The notes below the pieces were generated by a model. The model saw only the letters and a list, made by a program, of their open reading frames with translations. It was not told where the DNA came from and searched no databases. 64,000 nt of DNA. It comes from Promicromonosporaceae bacterium (GTDB taxonomy: Bacteria; Actinomycetota; Actinomycetes; Actinomycetales; Cellulomonadaceae). Both the position numbers and the translations under genes were made by a program. The DNA lies in contig WRHK01000012.1 of assembly GCA_009783295.1 (NCBI GenBank), forward strand, positions 1-64,000, in the 5' to 3' direction. Positions 48,844 through 59,970 of the stretch are shown piece after piece (the stretch's first letter is position 1; each line of letters begins with the position of its first letter).

Positions 48844-49580
48844 CAGGACTCGGTGACCCGCACGAGGATCCGGCCGCACTCCTCGCACAGCACCACCTGG
48901 TCGGGGGCTGCGGCGCGGGCCGCGGCGAGGTCGCCCGGGTTGAGCTCGAGGCCGCAGCCCTCGCAGCGCCCGCCGCGCAGGGCGGCGGCACCCTGCCCGC
49001 CGAGGCGGGTGCGGAGCTGGTCGTAGACCTTGACCAGGCCGGCGTCGATGCCGCTCGCGGCCTCCGCACGCTCCGACGTCAACGCCCGGCCCTGCTGGTT
49101 GATCGTGTCGAACGCGGCGTCGCGCTCCCCCTCGGCCGCGGCCTTCGCGTCGACGAGCTGCTGATGGGCCGCCTCGACCTTCGCGAGCGCGTCCTGGTGC
49201 GCCTCGAGCCGCTCCATGACCTCGAGCTGGCCCTCCTCGAGCACGCCCTGACGGCGGCTCAGCGACGCGAGCTCGTCCGTGACGGCGAGCGCGTCCTTGG
49301 CGCCCAGCGCCCCCGAGTCGAGCCGCTGCTGGTTGCGCTCCGCGCGGGCGACCACCTGGGCGACGTCGCTCTCGGCCTTCCGCAGCTCGCGCTCCAGGTC
49401 GCTCACTGCGGTGCGCGAGTCCACGAGCGAGCCGTGCAGGTCGCCGATCTGCTTGTCGAGCTCGGCGATGCGTGCGTGCGACGCATGCGTCTTCTTCGAG
49501 TGCGCGAGCTGCTGGATGCGTGTGTCGAGCGCCTGGAGGTCCAGGAGACGGAGCTGGTCCTGCGGGGCGGCAGTGGTCAC
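48843..49580 (-). CDS. Coiled-coil zinc ribbon protein (CT398/DUF164-like)
   Basis: Long coiled coil, C-terminal CEGCGLELNPGDLAAARAAAPDQVVLCEECGRILVR; ATGA overlap with the next gene. Confidence 0.9.
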   Translation of the reverse strand: MTTAAPQDQLRLLDLQALDTRIQQLAHSKKTHASHARIAELDKQIGDLHGSLVDSRTAVSDLERELRKAESDVAQVVARAERNQQRLDSGALGAKDALAVTDELASLSRRQGVLEEGQLEVMERLEAHQDALAKVEAAHQQLVDAKAAAEGERDAAFDTINQQGRALTSERAEAASGIDAGLVKVYDQLRTRLGGQGAAALRGGRCEGCGLELNPGDLAAARAAAPDQVVLCEECGRILVRVTES

Positions 49581-50449
49581 TGCGGGTCCTTCCTGGCGTG
49601 GTTCACGGCGGTCCACGGGTCGGTGACGCGCGTGGAGACCTTGCAGGTCACCGTACCTTCCCCGCCGGGCCCGTCGAGCAGGGCGGCGACGCCGGCCGCG
49701 AGGTCCGTCGCCGCGTAGCGCAGCCACGGCCACTCCGACGCGAAGTGGGCGGTGTCCACGAGGTACGGCGTGCCGCCCTCGAACAGGGCCCGCTCCCGCA
49801 GCTCCGACGCCGGGTGGTGGCGCAGGTCGCTGGTCACGTACACGTCCGCGCGGGCGGCGCGCACGGCGTCGAACAGCGAGTCGCCCGAGCCCCCGACCAC
49901 GGCCACCGTGCTGACCTCTGCGTCCAGGTCGCCCGCCACCCGGACGCCCTGCGCAGTGGGCGGCAGGGCGTCGGCGACGCGCTGCGCGAACGCGCCCAGC
50001 GTCGTCGGCTCGGGCAGCCGGCCCACGCGGCCGATGCCGGTCTCCGCGCCGTCGGCCCGCGCCACGAGCGGCACGCGGTCCACGAGGCCGACGGCGTCCG
50101 CGAGCGCGTCCGCGACCCCGCGCGGGGCGGCGTCGGCGTTGGTGTGCGCGTTGTACAGCGCGATCCCCGACGTGAGCAGGCGGTGCACCACCGACCCCTT
50201 GAAGGTGGTCGCGGCCACCGAGTGCACGCCCTTGAGGAACAGCGGGTGGTGGGTCACCACCAGGTCGGCGCCCCACGCGATCGCCTCGTCGACGACGTCG
50301 GCCACCGGGTCCACGGCGAGCAGCACCTTGGCGACCGGCGCGGCCGGGTCGCCCGCGATGAGCCCCACGGAGTCCCAGCCCTCCGCCGTGTCCGGCGGGT
50401 ACAGGCCGTCGAGGACGGCGACGACGTCGGCGAGCGTGGCGCGGGTCAT
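49577..50449 (-). CDS. Nif3-like dinuclear metal center hexameric protein
   Basis: LADVVAVLDGLYPPDTAEGWDSVGLIAGDP; WGADLVVTHHPLFLKGV; LVDTAHFASEWPWL. Confidence 0.92.
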   Translation of the reverse strand: MTRATLADVVAVLDGLYPPDTAEGWDSVGLIAGDPAAPVAKVLLAVDPVADVVDEAIAWGADLVVTHHPLFLKGVHSVAATTFKGSVVHRLLTSGIALYNAHTNADAAPRGVADALADAVGLVDRVPLVARADGAETGIGRVGRLPEPTTLGAFAQRVADALPPTAQGVRVAGDLDAEVSTVAVVGGSGDSLFDAVRAARADVYVTSDLRHHPASELRERALFEGGTPYLVDTAHFASEWPWLRYAATDLAAGVAALLDGPGGEGTVTCKVSTRVTDPWTAVNHARKDPQ

Positions 50450-50462
50450 GTGCTGACAGTAG

Positions 50463-52091
50463 CTACTTGGCGTCGGCGTACGACTCGACCGTCGCGACCG
50501 TCAGCGGGAACTCGACCGGGATGTCGCCGAACAGCAGCCGCCCCGCCTCGGCGGCCGCGTCCCGCAGCTCTCGTGCGACGTCGCCTGCCAGCGCCGCCGG
50601 GGTATGCACCACCACCTCGTCGTGGAGGAAGAACGCCAGGTGCGGCCGCGCCTCGAGCGGGCCCTCGCCCAGCTCCCACAGCCGGCGCCGCGCCGACGCC
50701 AGCCACGCCAGCGCCCACTCCGCGGCCGTGCCCTGCACCACGAAGTTGCGCGTGAACCGGCCGAAGGAGCGCGTGTACGACCGGGCGCGGGCGCCGTCGT
50801 CGGCGTCGTACGCGCCCGCCTGCACGCGGTCCCAGTCCGAGCCCGGGAGTGGGGACCCGCGGCCCAGCCACGTGGAGACCACCTCGCCGCGCTCGCCCGC
50901 GCGGGCGGCTTCCTCCACCAGGGCGATCGCGCGCGGGAACGTCCGGGCCAGACGTGGCATGACCTGCGCGCTCGCGCCCGTGGTGCCGCCATACATCGCG
51001 CCGAGCATGCCCACCTTCGCGAGGTCGCGCGTGGCCACGGCGCCGGACGCCACGATCCCGGCGTACATGTCGCCGCCGCGGCCGGCGGCCGCCATCGCCT
51101 CGTCGCCGCTCATCGCGGCCAGCACGCGCGGCTCGAGCTGCGCGACGTCGGCGACGACGAACGTCCACCCCGGGTCGGCGACGACGGCTCGCCGCACGTC
51201 CTTGGGCAGCTGCAGCGCACCCCCGCCCACGCTCGACCACCGCCCCGTCACGACGCCGCCCACCACGTACTCCGCGCGGAACCGGCCGTCGCGCACCCAG
51301 GTGTCCAGCCAGTTCCAGCCGTTCGCGGTGAGCAGCCGGCTCAGCTTCTTGTACTCGAGCAGCGGCGCCACCACGGGGTGGTCGACCTCCAGCAGCTCCC
51401 ACTTGCTCAGGCTCTTGACCCCCACGCCCGCGTACTGGAGCGCCTTGAGCAGCGCCGGGTGCGAGTCGGGGTTGAGGGTGGGCGGCGCGTCGACCAGCTC
51501 GCGGATCCGCGCTGCGAGCGCCTCCAGCCTCGCGGGGCGCTGCCCCAGCGGCGGGCGCGGGCCCAGGCGCTCGGTGAGGATCGCGTCGTGCACGTCGGCG
51601 CGCCAGGGCAGGCCGGTGTGGTGCAGCTCCGCCGCGACGAGCGCACCGGCCGACTCCGCCGCGAGCAGGAAGCGCAGACGCCCGGGGTCGGCGCTCGCGG
51701 CGACCGCCTCCTCCTGTGCGGTGGCCTCGGCGACGACGTCGAGGTCCGGGGCGGGGGCGGCGACCTCGCCCAGGTCGAACAGCCCGTCCGGCCGCGTGCC
51801 GATGCCGGGCACGAGCGGCGGCGGCCCGGCGGGTGTCGGCTCGAGCGCGTCCCACGGCCCGGGTGGGGCGGACGCGAACGGCGTGCGCGCGGTGAGCGGC
51901 GAGCGCCGAAGGATGGCGTGCGCGAGCCGCAGGTCGTGGGCCCGCTCGACGCGGACGCCCTCGTTCAGCAACCGCGGGTACCAGCGGTTGGTGTCGTCCC
52001 ACGTCCAGCGAGGCGCCGGGGCGTCGCGCTCGCCGTCGCGCACGACGGCCAGCACCTCCGGGCGCATGCTCTCGGTGAGGACTCGGTTCAC
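50463..52091 (-). CDS. Family A DNA polymerase-like protein (actinobacterial bifunctional 3'-5' exonuclease/DNA polymerase family)
   Basis: Pol motif A-like DVAQLEPRVLAAMSGD, motif B region KVGMLGAMYGGTTG, motif C HDEVVV. Confidence 0.88.
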   Translation of the reverse strand: MNRVLTESMRPEVLAVVRDGERDAPAPRWTWDDTNRWYPRLLNEGVRVERAHDLRLAHAILRRSPLTARTPFASAPPGPWDALEPTPAGPPPLVPGIGTRPDGLFDLGEVAAPAPDLDVVAEATAQEEAVAASADPGRLRFLLAAESAGALVAAELHHTGLPWRADVHDAILTERLGPRPPLGQRPARLEALAARIRELVDAPPTLNPDSHPALLKALQYAGVGVKSLSKWELLEVDHPVVAPLLEYKKLSRLLTANGWNWLDTWVRDGRFRAEYVVGGVVTGRWSSVGGGALQLPKDVRRAVVADPGWTFVVADVAQLEPRVLAAMSGDEAMAAAGRGGDMYAGIVASGAVATRDLAKVGMLGAMYGGTTGASAQVMPRLARTFPRAIALVEEAARAGERGEVVSTWLGRGSPLPGSDWDRVQAGAYDADDGARARSYTRSFGRFTRNFVVQGTAAEWALAWLASARRRLWELGEGPLEARPHLAFFLHDEVVVHTPAALAGDVARELRDAAAEAGRLLFGDIPVEFPLTVATVESYADAK

Positions 52092-52211
52092 GGGTTCATC
52101 CTTGCCGAGGCCACCGACAGCGACACGGGCGGTATAGGTTCGCCTCCCGGGTCCGATTCGGGCAGCCTGGACGACAGGCCGACAGGGCCTCATCAGGGAG
52201 GAAGTGACCGC

Positions 52212-52400
52212 GTGACGTCCGACGACAAGAGCTCCACCGCCGCGAGCGAGGAGGCCAAGGCGCGGTTCCGTGCAGCGCTCGAGAAGAAGGGCGCCGCACA
52301 GCACCGTCACAACGACGGCCAGCGCAACAGCGGCTCGGTCAAGGGGTCGGAGACCTCGGGTCCCGCCCAGAAGATGTTCCGCCGCAAGAGCGGCGGCTGA
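52212..52400 (+). CDS. DUF5302-family small protein
   Basis: VTSDDKSSTAASEEAKARFRAALEKKGAAQHRHNDGQRNSGSVKGSETSGPAQKMFRRKSGG. Confidence 0.85.
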   Translation: MTSDDKSSTAASEEAKARFRAALEKKGAAQHRHNDGQRNSGSVKGSETSGPAQKMFRRKSGG

Positions 52401-52404
52401 CGGA

Positions 52405-52486
52405 GGTCTCGACAGGCTCGGCCACCGGGGTCGGCTCGGCCAGCGATGGTCGGATCGACCGACGATGGCCGGGCCTGTCGGGTCTC
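52405..52486. repeat. Imperfect inverted repeat between convergent genes (GGTCTCGACAGGCTCGGCC family)
   Basis: GGTCTCGACAGGCTCGGCC (52405-52423) vs GGCCGGGCCTGTCGGGTCTC (52467-52486), mismatches mostly G-U compatible. Confidence 0.7.
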
Positions 52487-53183
52487 ACGGCCCGGTGGCC
52501 GCCACAGCGGTGGCCACGGGCACCTGGCCGGTGGTGAGCTCGAGCGTGCGGCGCACCGCCGCCCCGGACACCACCAGCTCGGCGAGCACCATCGCGACGT
52601 CCTCGCGCGGCACGCTGCCGCGCGGCACGTGCCGGCCCGCGAGCGTGACCCGTCCCGTGCCCGGCCCGGCGGTCAGCGCGCCGGCCCGCAAGATCGTCCA
52701 GTCGAGGCCCGTCGCCTTGAGCGCGTCCTCCGCCTGCGTCTTCGCGTCGATGTAGGCCACCCAGACGGGGGTGGACCCCTTCGCCGCCGGGGCACCGGCG
52801 CGGCTCGTGGAGATCTGCACGAACCGCTGCACGCCGGCCTTCTCGGCGGCGGCGGCGAGCAGGTTCGAGGCGTCGCGGTCCACGGTGTACTTGCGCTCCG
52901 CGGTGGAGCCCGGGCCGGCGCCCGCCGCGAACACGACGGCGTCCGCACCCTCCAGCACGGTGGCGACGGACGCGACGTCCGAGTGCTCCAGGTCCAGCAC
53001 GACGGCCGTGCCGCCCATGGCCTCGACGTCGGCGACGTGGTCCGCGTTGCGGACGATGCCGACCACGGCGTGGCCGCGGTTGGTGAGGGTCCGCGTGAGC
53101 AGCAGCGCGATCTTGCCGTGGCCGCCGGCGACGACGACCCGCAGCTTCTGCCTGGCACTGGTGGGCACGGCCGACCTCCTCAT
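52485..53183 (-). CDS. NAD(P)-binding SDR-like protein (NAD(P)H-binding family)
   Basis: LRVVVAGGHGKIALLLTRTLTNRGHAVVGIVRN; LDWTILRAGALTAGPGTGRV. Confidence 0.88.
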   Translation of the reverse strand: MRRSAVPTSARQKLRVVVAGGHGKIALLLTRTLTNRGHAVVGIVRNADHVADVEAMGGTAVVLDLEHSDVASVATVLEGADAVVFAAGAGPGSTAERKYTVDRDASNLLAAAAEKAGVQRFVQISTSRAGAPAAKGSTPVWVAYIDAKTQAEDALKATGLDWTILRAGALTAGPGTGRVTLAGRHVPRGSVPREDVAMVLAELVVSGAAVRRTLELTTGQVPVATAVAATGP

Positions 53184-53312
53184 GGCTCGCTCGGTCGGGT
53201 TGCCCGAGTCGTCGTCCAGTCTTTCAGCGTGACGCGGCCGTGGCACGCGGTCCCGCAGCACGCGCCGACGGCTGGCGCACCGGGGCGTCGGCGGTGGCGC
53301 GGGGCGACCGGG

Positions 53313-53984
53313 TCAGGCGTCCGACCCGGCAGCGACCGACCGCACCAGCGCGACCGCCTCGCCCAGCGCGGCGCGCTCGTCGTCCCCGGTGTTGCGGCCG
53401 CTCCGGCGGTACTCGGCAGCGGCGTCCAGGTGGGCGGTGAAGGGCTCGGCGGTAGCCGCGAACGTGGTGAGCATGCGCCGGACCGCCGCGCCGATCGCGC
53501 GCCCGTCGACGCCGACGTCGGCGAAGGCGTCCGGCGCGACCAGGGCCATCGCGAGGATCATCGCCGTGATGGCCGCGTCGAGGCCGGGCTCGCCGGGCCG
53601 CGCGTTCGTCCAGTCGAGCAGCACCGGGCCCGAGGCGGTCCAGAGCACGTTGAGCGGGTGCAGGTCGAGGTGCACCAGCGCGCCCCCGTCCCAGGGCACG
53701 GCGTGCAGGCGGCGGTGCAGGTCGGCGAGCGTCACGCCGGCGTCGTCGGGGGTGACGGCGCCCATGAACATGGCCGTCATGAGGTCCGGGCCCGCGACGC
53801 GTTCCAGGACGAGGTCCGGCCCGTCGCCGCCGAGCACGCCGGGCGTCGGGAAGCCCGCGGCCGTGAGGTGGCCGATCACCCCGGCCTCCCGCTGGGCGGA
53901 GCGGCCGTCGCGGTAGCGGCGCAGCACGCGGTGGTCGTCGAGGGCGAAGACGTCGGCGTCGCGACCGGCGGCGAGAAGCTCCAC
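53313..53984 (-). CDS. Aminoglycoside phosphotransferase-like kinase
   Basis: GRDADVFALDDHRVLRRYRDGRSAQREAGVIGHL; LVHLDLHPLNVLWTASGPVLLDWTNARPG; GTG start. Confidence 0.88.
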   Translation of the reverse strand: MELLAAGRDADVFALDDHRVLRRYRDGRSAQREAGVIGHLTAAGFPTPGVLGGDGPDLVLERVAGPDLMTAMFMGAVTPDDAGVTLADLHRRLHAVPWDGGALVHLDLHPLNVLWTASGPVLLDWTNARPGEPGLDAAITAMILAMALVAPDAFADVGVDGRAIGAAVRRMLTTFAATAEPFTAHLDAAAEYRRSGRNTGDDERAALGEAVALVRSVAAGSDA

Positions 53985-53994
53985 GGCGCAGACG

Positions 53995-55821
<1,827 letters not shown>

Positions 55822-55893
55822 GCCGGGGAGCCTACCCAGGGGGTCCGACGACGGTCAGCCGTCGTCCCCAGGACGCCCACCCCGGCGGCCGCG

Positions 55894-56730
55894 TCACTTC
55901 GTCGCCGCCACGACCGCCTTCGGGAGCGCCTCCGGCTCGGTCCACGATCCGGCCCAGCGGGTTCCGTCGATGGTGATCGTCGGGGTGCCCTGGAACGCGG
56001 GGTCGGCCGTGACCGCGGCGGTCGCCGAGTAGACCCACTGCCCGAAGGTCCGCCGCGCCTCCCCCGACCCGATGCCGGAGGCGACGTCGCCCGGGACACC
56101 GGCCTGGCGGGCCAGCGCCGCGAGCTGCGCGTTCGTGAGGCCCGACGTCTGCTCCTTGGGCTGGTGGGCGTACAGCGCCTCGTGGAAGTCGAGCCAGTGC
56201 TTCGGGTCGCGGTCGGCCACCCACGCCGAGGCCGACGCGGCGCGCGTCGAGTAGGCGGTGCCCTGCGAGCTCCGGTCGAGAAGCGCGATCGGGTGCACGA
56301 CGAGGTCCGCCTTCCCGCCTGCCAGGAGCGCCTCGAGGCCGTCCTTGTTCACGGTCTCGAACTGGCCGCAGTACGGGCACATGTAGTCGACGTAGACGGC
56401 GACCACGGGCACGCCACCCGTCGCCTTCCCTCCGGCCGCGCGGTCCACGCCGACCGGGATGCCGCCGTCGGCCTGCGCCGTGGACGGCACGCTCTGGACC
56501 TGGGCGAGGGGGATGTTCGCGACGGGGCTCGCGGCGGCGTCCTGGTGCTGCCGCAGGACCAGGAACCCCACGACGGCCACCAGCGCCAGGACGACCAGGC
56601 CCAGCACGCTCGCGGTGACGACCCGCGCGCGCCGGTCGGCTGCCTCCTGCCGCGCGCGGAGCGCCAGGGCCTCGGCGCGGGCCGCCTCGCGGCGCTGCGT
56701 CTTGCTGGGGTGGGGACCGTTCGTCGCCAT
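55894..56730 (-). CDS. DsbA family membrane-anchored thiol-disulfide protein
   Basis: N-terminal TM; VPVVAVYVDYMCPYCGQFETVN; GTPTITIDGTRWAGSW. Confidence 0.92.
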   Translation of the reverse strand: MATNGPHPSKTQRREAARAEALALRARQEAADRRARVVTASVLGLVVLALVAVVGFLVLRQHQDAAASPVANIPLAQVQSVPSTAQADGGIPVGVDRAAGGKATGGVPVVAVYVDYMCPYCGQFETVNKDGLEALLAGGKADLVVHPIALLDRSSQGTAYSTRAASASAWVADRDPKHWLDFHEALYAHQPKEQTSGLTNAQLAALARQAGVPGDVASGIGSGEARRTFGQWVYSATAAVTADPAFQGTPTITIDGTRWAGSWTEPEALPKAVVAATK

Positions 56731-56824
56731 CGTCGTCCTCGGGGAGAGCTCGTCGCCGCGGGAGGGCGGGCGGACGCAGGCTACCGGCGCCAGGATCGTC
56801 CTGACCAGGCGACTCGCTCCGCCG

Positions 56825-57469
56825 CTACCGCGCCGACGCGACGGCGGCCCGCGCCTCCGCGAGCGCCGAGCGGGCGCCGCGGCTCGGGTTGCGCACCACG
56901 AGCGCCTCGAGGGCGGCGAGCAGGGCCCGGCCGGCGTCGGCGTCGTCGTCGGCGACCGCCTTCTGGACGTCGGCGGCCAGGGCGCGGGCCCGCTCGACGG
57001 GGGGCCTCGTGTCCTGCGGCTCGGGCTCCGGGGCGGCCGCCTCGTCCTCGACGGGCACGGGGGTGCGCATGACGCGCACCCAGTTGCCGGCCGGGTCGAT
57101 CACGCTGAACCCGCTGAGGCCGCCGTCGCCGGCACGCTCGCGCGGCCGCGTGATGCGCGGGAACCCGGCCACGGGCACCCTCCCGTAGAGCGCGCGCAGG
57201 CCGGCGGAGAACAGCTCGAACAGCGGCCGGGTGTCGGGCACGACGACGGCGCACGTCGAGTGCGACTGCGCGGGCTCCCACCCGTCGACGCGGTAGTACT
57301 GCAGCTCGATCCCGCCCAGCGTGACGGCCCCCGACGGCTGACGGCGCAGCTGGTGGTCGGTGCGCCGCAGGCCGAGCGCCGCCCAGAACTCGACCATCGC
57401 CTCGACGTCGGCACAGGGCAGCATCGGGACCATCACTGCCTGTGCGGCGACGTCGGAGGGGGAGCTCAC
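56825..57469 (-). CDS. VOC-family protein with C-terminal extension
   Basis: MVPMLPCADVEAMVEFWAALGLRRTDHQLRRQPSGAVTLGGIELQYY...SGFSVIDPAGNWVRVMR. Confidence 0.85.
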   Translation of the reverse strand: MSSPSDVAAQAVMVPMLPCADVEAMVEFWAALGLRRTDHQLRRQPSGAVTLGGIELQYYRVDGWEPAQSHSTCAVVVPDTRPLFELFSAGLRALYGRVPVAGFPRITRPRERAGDGGLSGFSVIDPAGNWVRVMRTPVPVEDEAAAPEPEPQDTRPPVERARALAADVQKAVADDDADAGRALLAALEALVVRNPSRGARSALAEARAAVASAR

Positions 57470-57473
57470 GCCG

Positions 57474-58172
57474 TCAGCGTAGGTCGGGGTGCTGAACCTC
57501 GCCTGGCGCTGTGCGGGGTCGGCGGCGCAGCACGAGCGCTCGGTCGGCGCCGACCTGGAACGTGTACGGGACGCGGCGGATCTCGACGCCGTGACCCTGC
57601 CCGCGGAGCTCGTCCAGGAGCACCGGCAGGAACTCGACGGGGGCGCCCGCGCCCTGGTGGACCAGCGGGAACACGCGCACCTCCCGCGCCACGCGCAGCA
57701 GCTCGGCGAGCGCCGCGCGGTGGAACGCGGCGTCGAAGAGGTGGGCCCAGGTGAAGAGCAGGTGGGAGCAGACGGCGAGGTCGAACGCGTCGTCGTCGAA
57801 CGGGAGCGCGGGCAGGGAGCCGGCGACGTACCGCTCAGGGCACGCGTCGAGGTCGGCGAGGAACGCGCGGCGGGCCTCGTCGCGCAGCGCCTGCCGGCGC
57901 TCGGGCGTGCCGTACCAGGCCCAGGTGAAGCGCTGGTCGTGCGCGGCGACGATCGCGGCGCCGTCGGCCTCCGAGCGGGCGGCGGCGGCGCGCAGCGCGT
58001 CGAGGTCGTCGTAGGCAGGGTCGACGGCGGTGACGTCCCCGCCCGCCGCGTTGACGGCGGCCGCGAACCCGGACGCGCCCGCGGAGCAGTCGAGGACGCG
58101 CCCGGCGAGGTCGTCGTCGGTGAGGTCCAGGAAGGCCCGGTACTCGTCGACGTGCCGCGAGGTCACCAGCAT
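57474..58172 (-). CDS. Class I SAM-dependent methyltransferase-like protein
   Basis: LAGRVLDCSAGASGFAAAVNAAGGDVTAVDPAYDD...LPFDDDAFDLAVCSHLLFTW. Confidence 0.85.
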   Translation of the reverse strand: MLVTSRHVDEYRAFLDLTDDDLAGRVLDCSAGASGFAAAVNAAGGDVTAVDPAYDDLDALRAAAARSEADGAAIVAAHDQRFTWAWYGTPERRQALRDEARRAFLADLDACPERYVAGSLPALPFDDDAFDLAVCSHLLFTWAHLFDAAFHRAALAELLRVAREVRVFPLVHQGAGAPVEFLPVLLDELRGQGHGVEIRRVPYTFQVGADRALVLRRRPRTAPGEVQHPDLR

Positions 58173-58263
58173 CCGGCCAGGCTAGGCGGGCGGCGAGGCC
58201 GGGACCAGGGAGATTGACCGAGGCGCGTGACCGGCCCACCAGCCTCCCGCTACGTTGCCTGCC

Positions 58264-58553
58264 GTGGGGACGGACATCGCGGACGACGGCGGACCGGGCC
58301 TGCTCCTCGCGCACGACTACTTCCGCGCGGTGGTGGGTCCGCTGCTCGGCCGGTGGTGCCCAGACGTCCCGTTCGCCGCGGCCAGGGTGGGCGCGGGGTC
58401 GGACGTGCTCGGGCTCTCGACACCGTGCGCGACCCCGCGGTGCGGGCGCTACCGCTCGGCGTCGGGGGCATCGACCAGCGCACCGACAACGTCGACGTGC
58501 TCACGCACGCCGCTCGCCGCCGTGCGGCGGTCGGGTGCACCACGCAGTGCTGA
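58264..58553 (+). pseudogene. Decayed DUF4037-like nucleotidyltransferase remnant (frameshift/internal deletion)
   Basis: Frame 1 LLLAHDYFRAVVGPLLGRWCPDVPFAAARVGAGSDVLGL continues in another frame as DTVRDPAVRALPLGVGGIDQRTDNVDVLTHAARR; overlaps the convergent EamA gene end. Confidence 0.5.
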
Positions 58554-59414
58554 ACCGGGGAGCGACGTCAGCACCAGCGCACACAGCAGCACCGCCCCGC
58601 CCACCGTGGCCGCCGTCGTCAGGTGCTCGTGGAGCACCGCGACGCCCAGCACGGCGGCCAGCAGGGGTTCGGCCAGGCTGAGCGTGCCGGCCTCGGCGGC
58701 GCTGGTGCGGCGCAGACCGAACACGAAGGCGGCGTACGCGCCGGCCGTCGCGGCAAGGCCGATCCACGCGACCAGGGCGATCGACCGCGGGTCGAGCACG
58801 TGCTGCGGGTGCAGCGCCACCAACGGCGACAGCGCCGCCCCGGCCGCGACCAGCGTGATCGCCGTCGCCGGGACGGCGGGCACGCCCGCGTCGAGGAACC
58901 GCTTGGCCGCCACCGTGTACACCCCGTAGCAGGCGCCGGAGAGAAGTCCCGCCGCGACGCCCACGACGTCGACGCGTGCGCCGCCCGGCGCCAGCAGCGC
59001 CGCACACCCCGCCACCGCGGCCGCGGTGCCGAGGGCCCAGCGGCGGCCGAGCCGCTCGCCCGTCCACCGGCGCGCGCACAGCCCGGTGGCCACGGGGGCG
59101 ACGCCCAGCGCGATCGTGGTGCCGAGCGCTGCGCCCAGGTGCGCGACGGCATGCATGAACGCCACCTGGTACACCCCCGTCGCGGCGGCGGCGACCTGCA
59201 CCCACCGCACGACGTCGCGCCGCCCGACGGCCCGCCAGGCGGCGAGACCGCCCCCGAACGCGAGGAGCGCGACCCCGCCCACGAGCAGGCGCAGCACGCC
59301 GAGGGCGCCGGGGTCGGCCGCGGAGGCCGCCAGCACCTGCGCAGGGCCGACCGTGCCCCAGAGCGCGGCGGCGACCAGCACTCCGGTGCGACCACCGGAC
59401 GTCGTGCGTGACAT
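58449..59414 (-). CDS. EamA/DMT-family transporter
   Basis: Two EamA repeats: GVLVAAALWGTVGPAQVLAA and VVGVAAGLLSGACYGVYTVAAKRFLDAG. Confidence 0.9.
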   Translation of the reverse strand: MSRTTSGGRTGVLVAAALWGTVGPAQVLAASAADPGALGVLRLLVGGVALLAFGGGLAAWRAVGRRDVVRWVQVAAAATGVYQVAFMHAVAHLGAALGTTIALGVAPVATGLCARRWTGERLGRRWALGTAAAVAGCAALLAPGGARVDVVGVAAGLLSGACYGVYTVAAKRFLDAGVPAVPATAITLVAAGAALSPLVALHPQHVLDPRSIALVAWIGLAATAGAYAAFVFGLRRTSAAEAGTLSLAEPLLAAVLGVAVLHEHLTTAATVGGAVLLCALVLTSLPGSALRGAPDRRTAASGVREHVDVVGALVDAPDAER

Positions 59415-59484
59415 GCGGTGAACACTAGGCATGCATGCATCACGATGGATCCGATTCCGAACATCGTCCGGCTAGAGTCGCCCC

Positions 59485-59970
59485 ATGGCGGACCTCGACG
59501 AACTTGATACGGCGATCCTGCGGGCTCTGCAGCACGATGCACGGCGCACCAACCGCGACGTCGCGGCCGCCGTCGGCGTCTCCCCCACCACCGCGCTGGA
59601 CCGCACGCGCGCCCTGCGCGAGCGCGGCGTGATCGCCGGCGCGCGCCTCGAGGTGGACCTCGCCAAGGTGGGCCGCCCCGTCCAGGCGATGGTCGCGGTG
59701 CGCGTGCGGCCGCCCACACGCGCCCTCATCGAGGGGTTCCGGGAGTGGGCCGCGCGCCTGCCGGAGGTGCTCGGCGTGTTCGTCACGAGCGGCTCCGAGG
59801 ACTTCCTGCTCCATGTCGCCGTGCCCGACAACGAGCACCTCTACGCGTTCGTCATCGACCGCCTCACGCAGCGCCGCGAGATCGCCGACGTCCGCACGTC
59901 GATCGTGTACGAGCACCTCCGGAACGACGCCGTCGTCCCGGAGCCGCCGCGGGCGTCACGCCCGCGGTGA
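59485..59970 (+). CDS. Lrp/AsnC family transcriptional regulator
   Basis: MADLDELDTAILRALQHDARRTNRDVAAAVGVSPTTALDRTRALRERGVIAGARLEVD. Confidence 0.94.
   Translation: MADLDELDTAILRALQHDARRTNRDVAAAVGVSPTTALDRTRALRERGVIAGARLEVDLAKVGRPVQAMVAVRVRPPTRALIEGFREWAARLPEVLGVFVTSGSEDFLLHVAVPDNEHLYAFVIDRLTQRREIADVRTSIVYEHLRNDAVVPEPPRASRPR

Noticed and set aside
47644-50449. RNase H/phosphatase - zinc ribbon - Nif3 overlap cluster as a novel system
   Set aside because: A commonly conserved actinobacterial gene order; tight overlaps are normal translational coupling.
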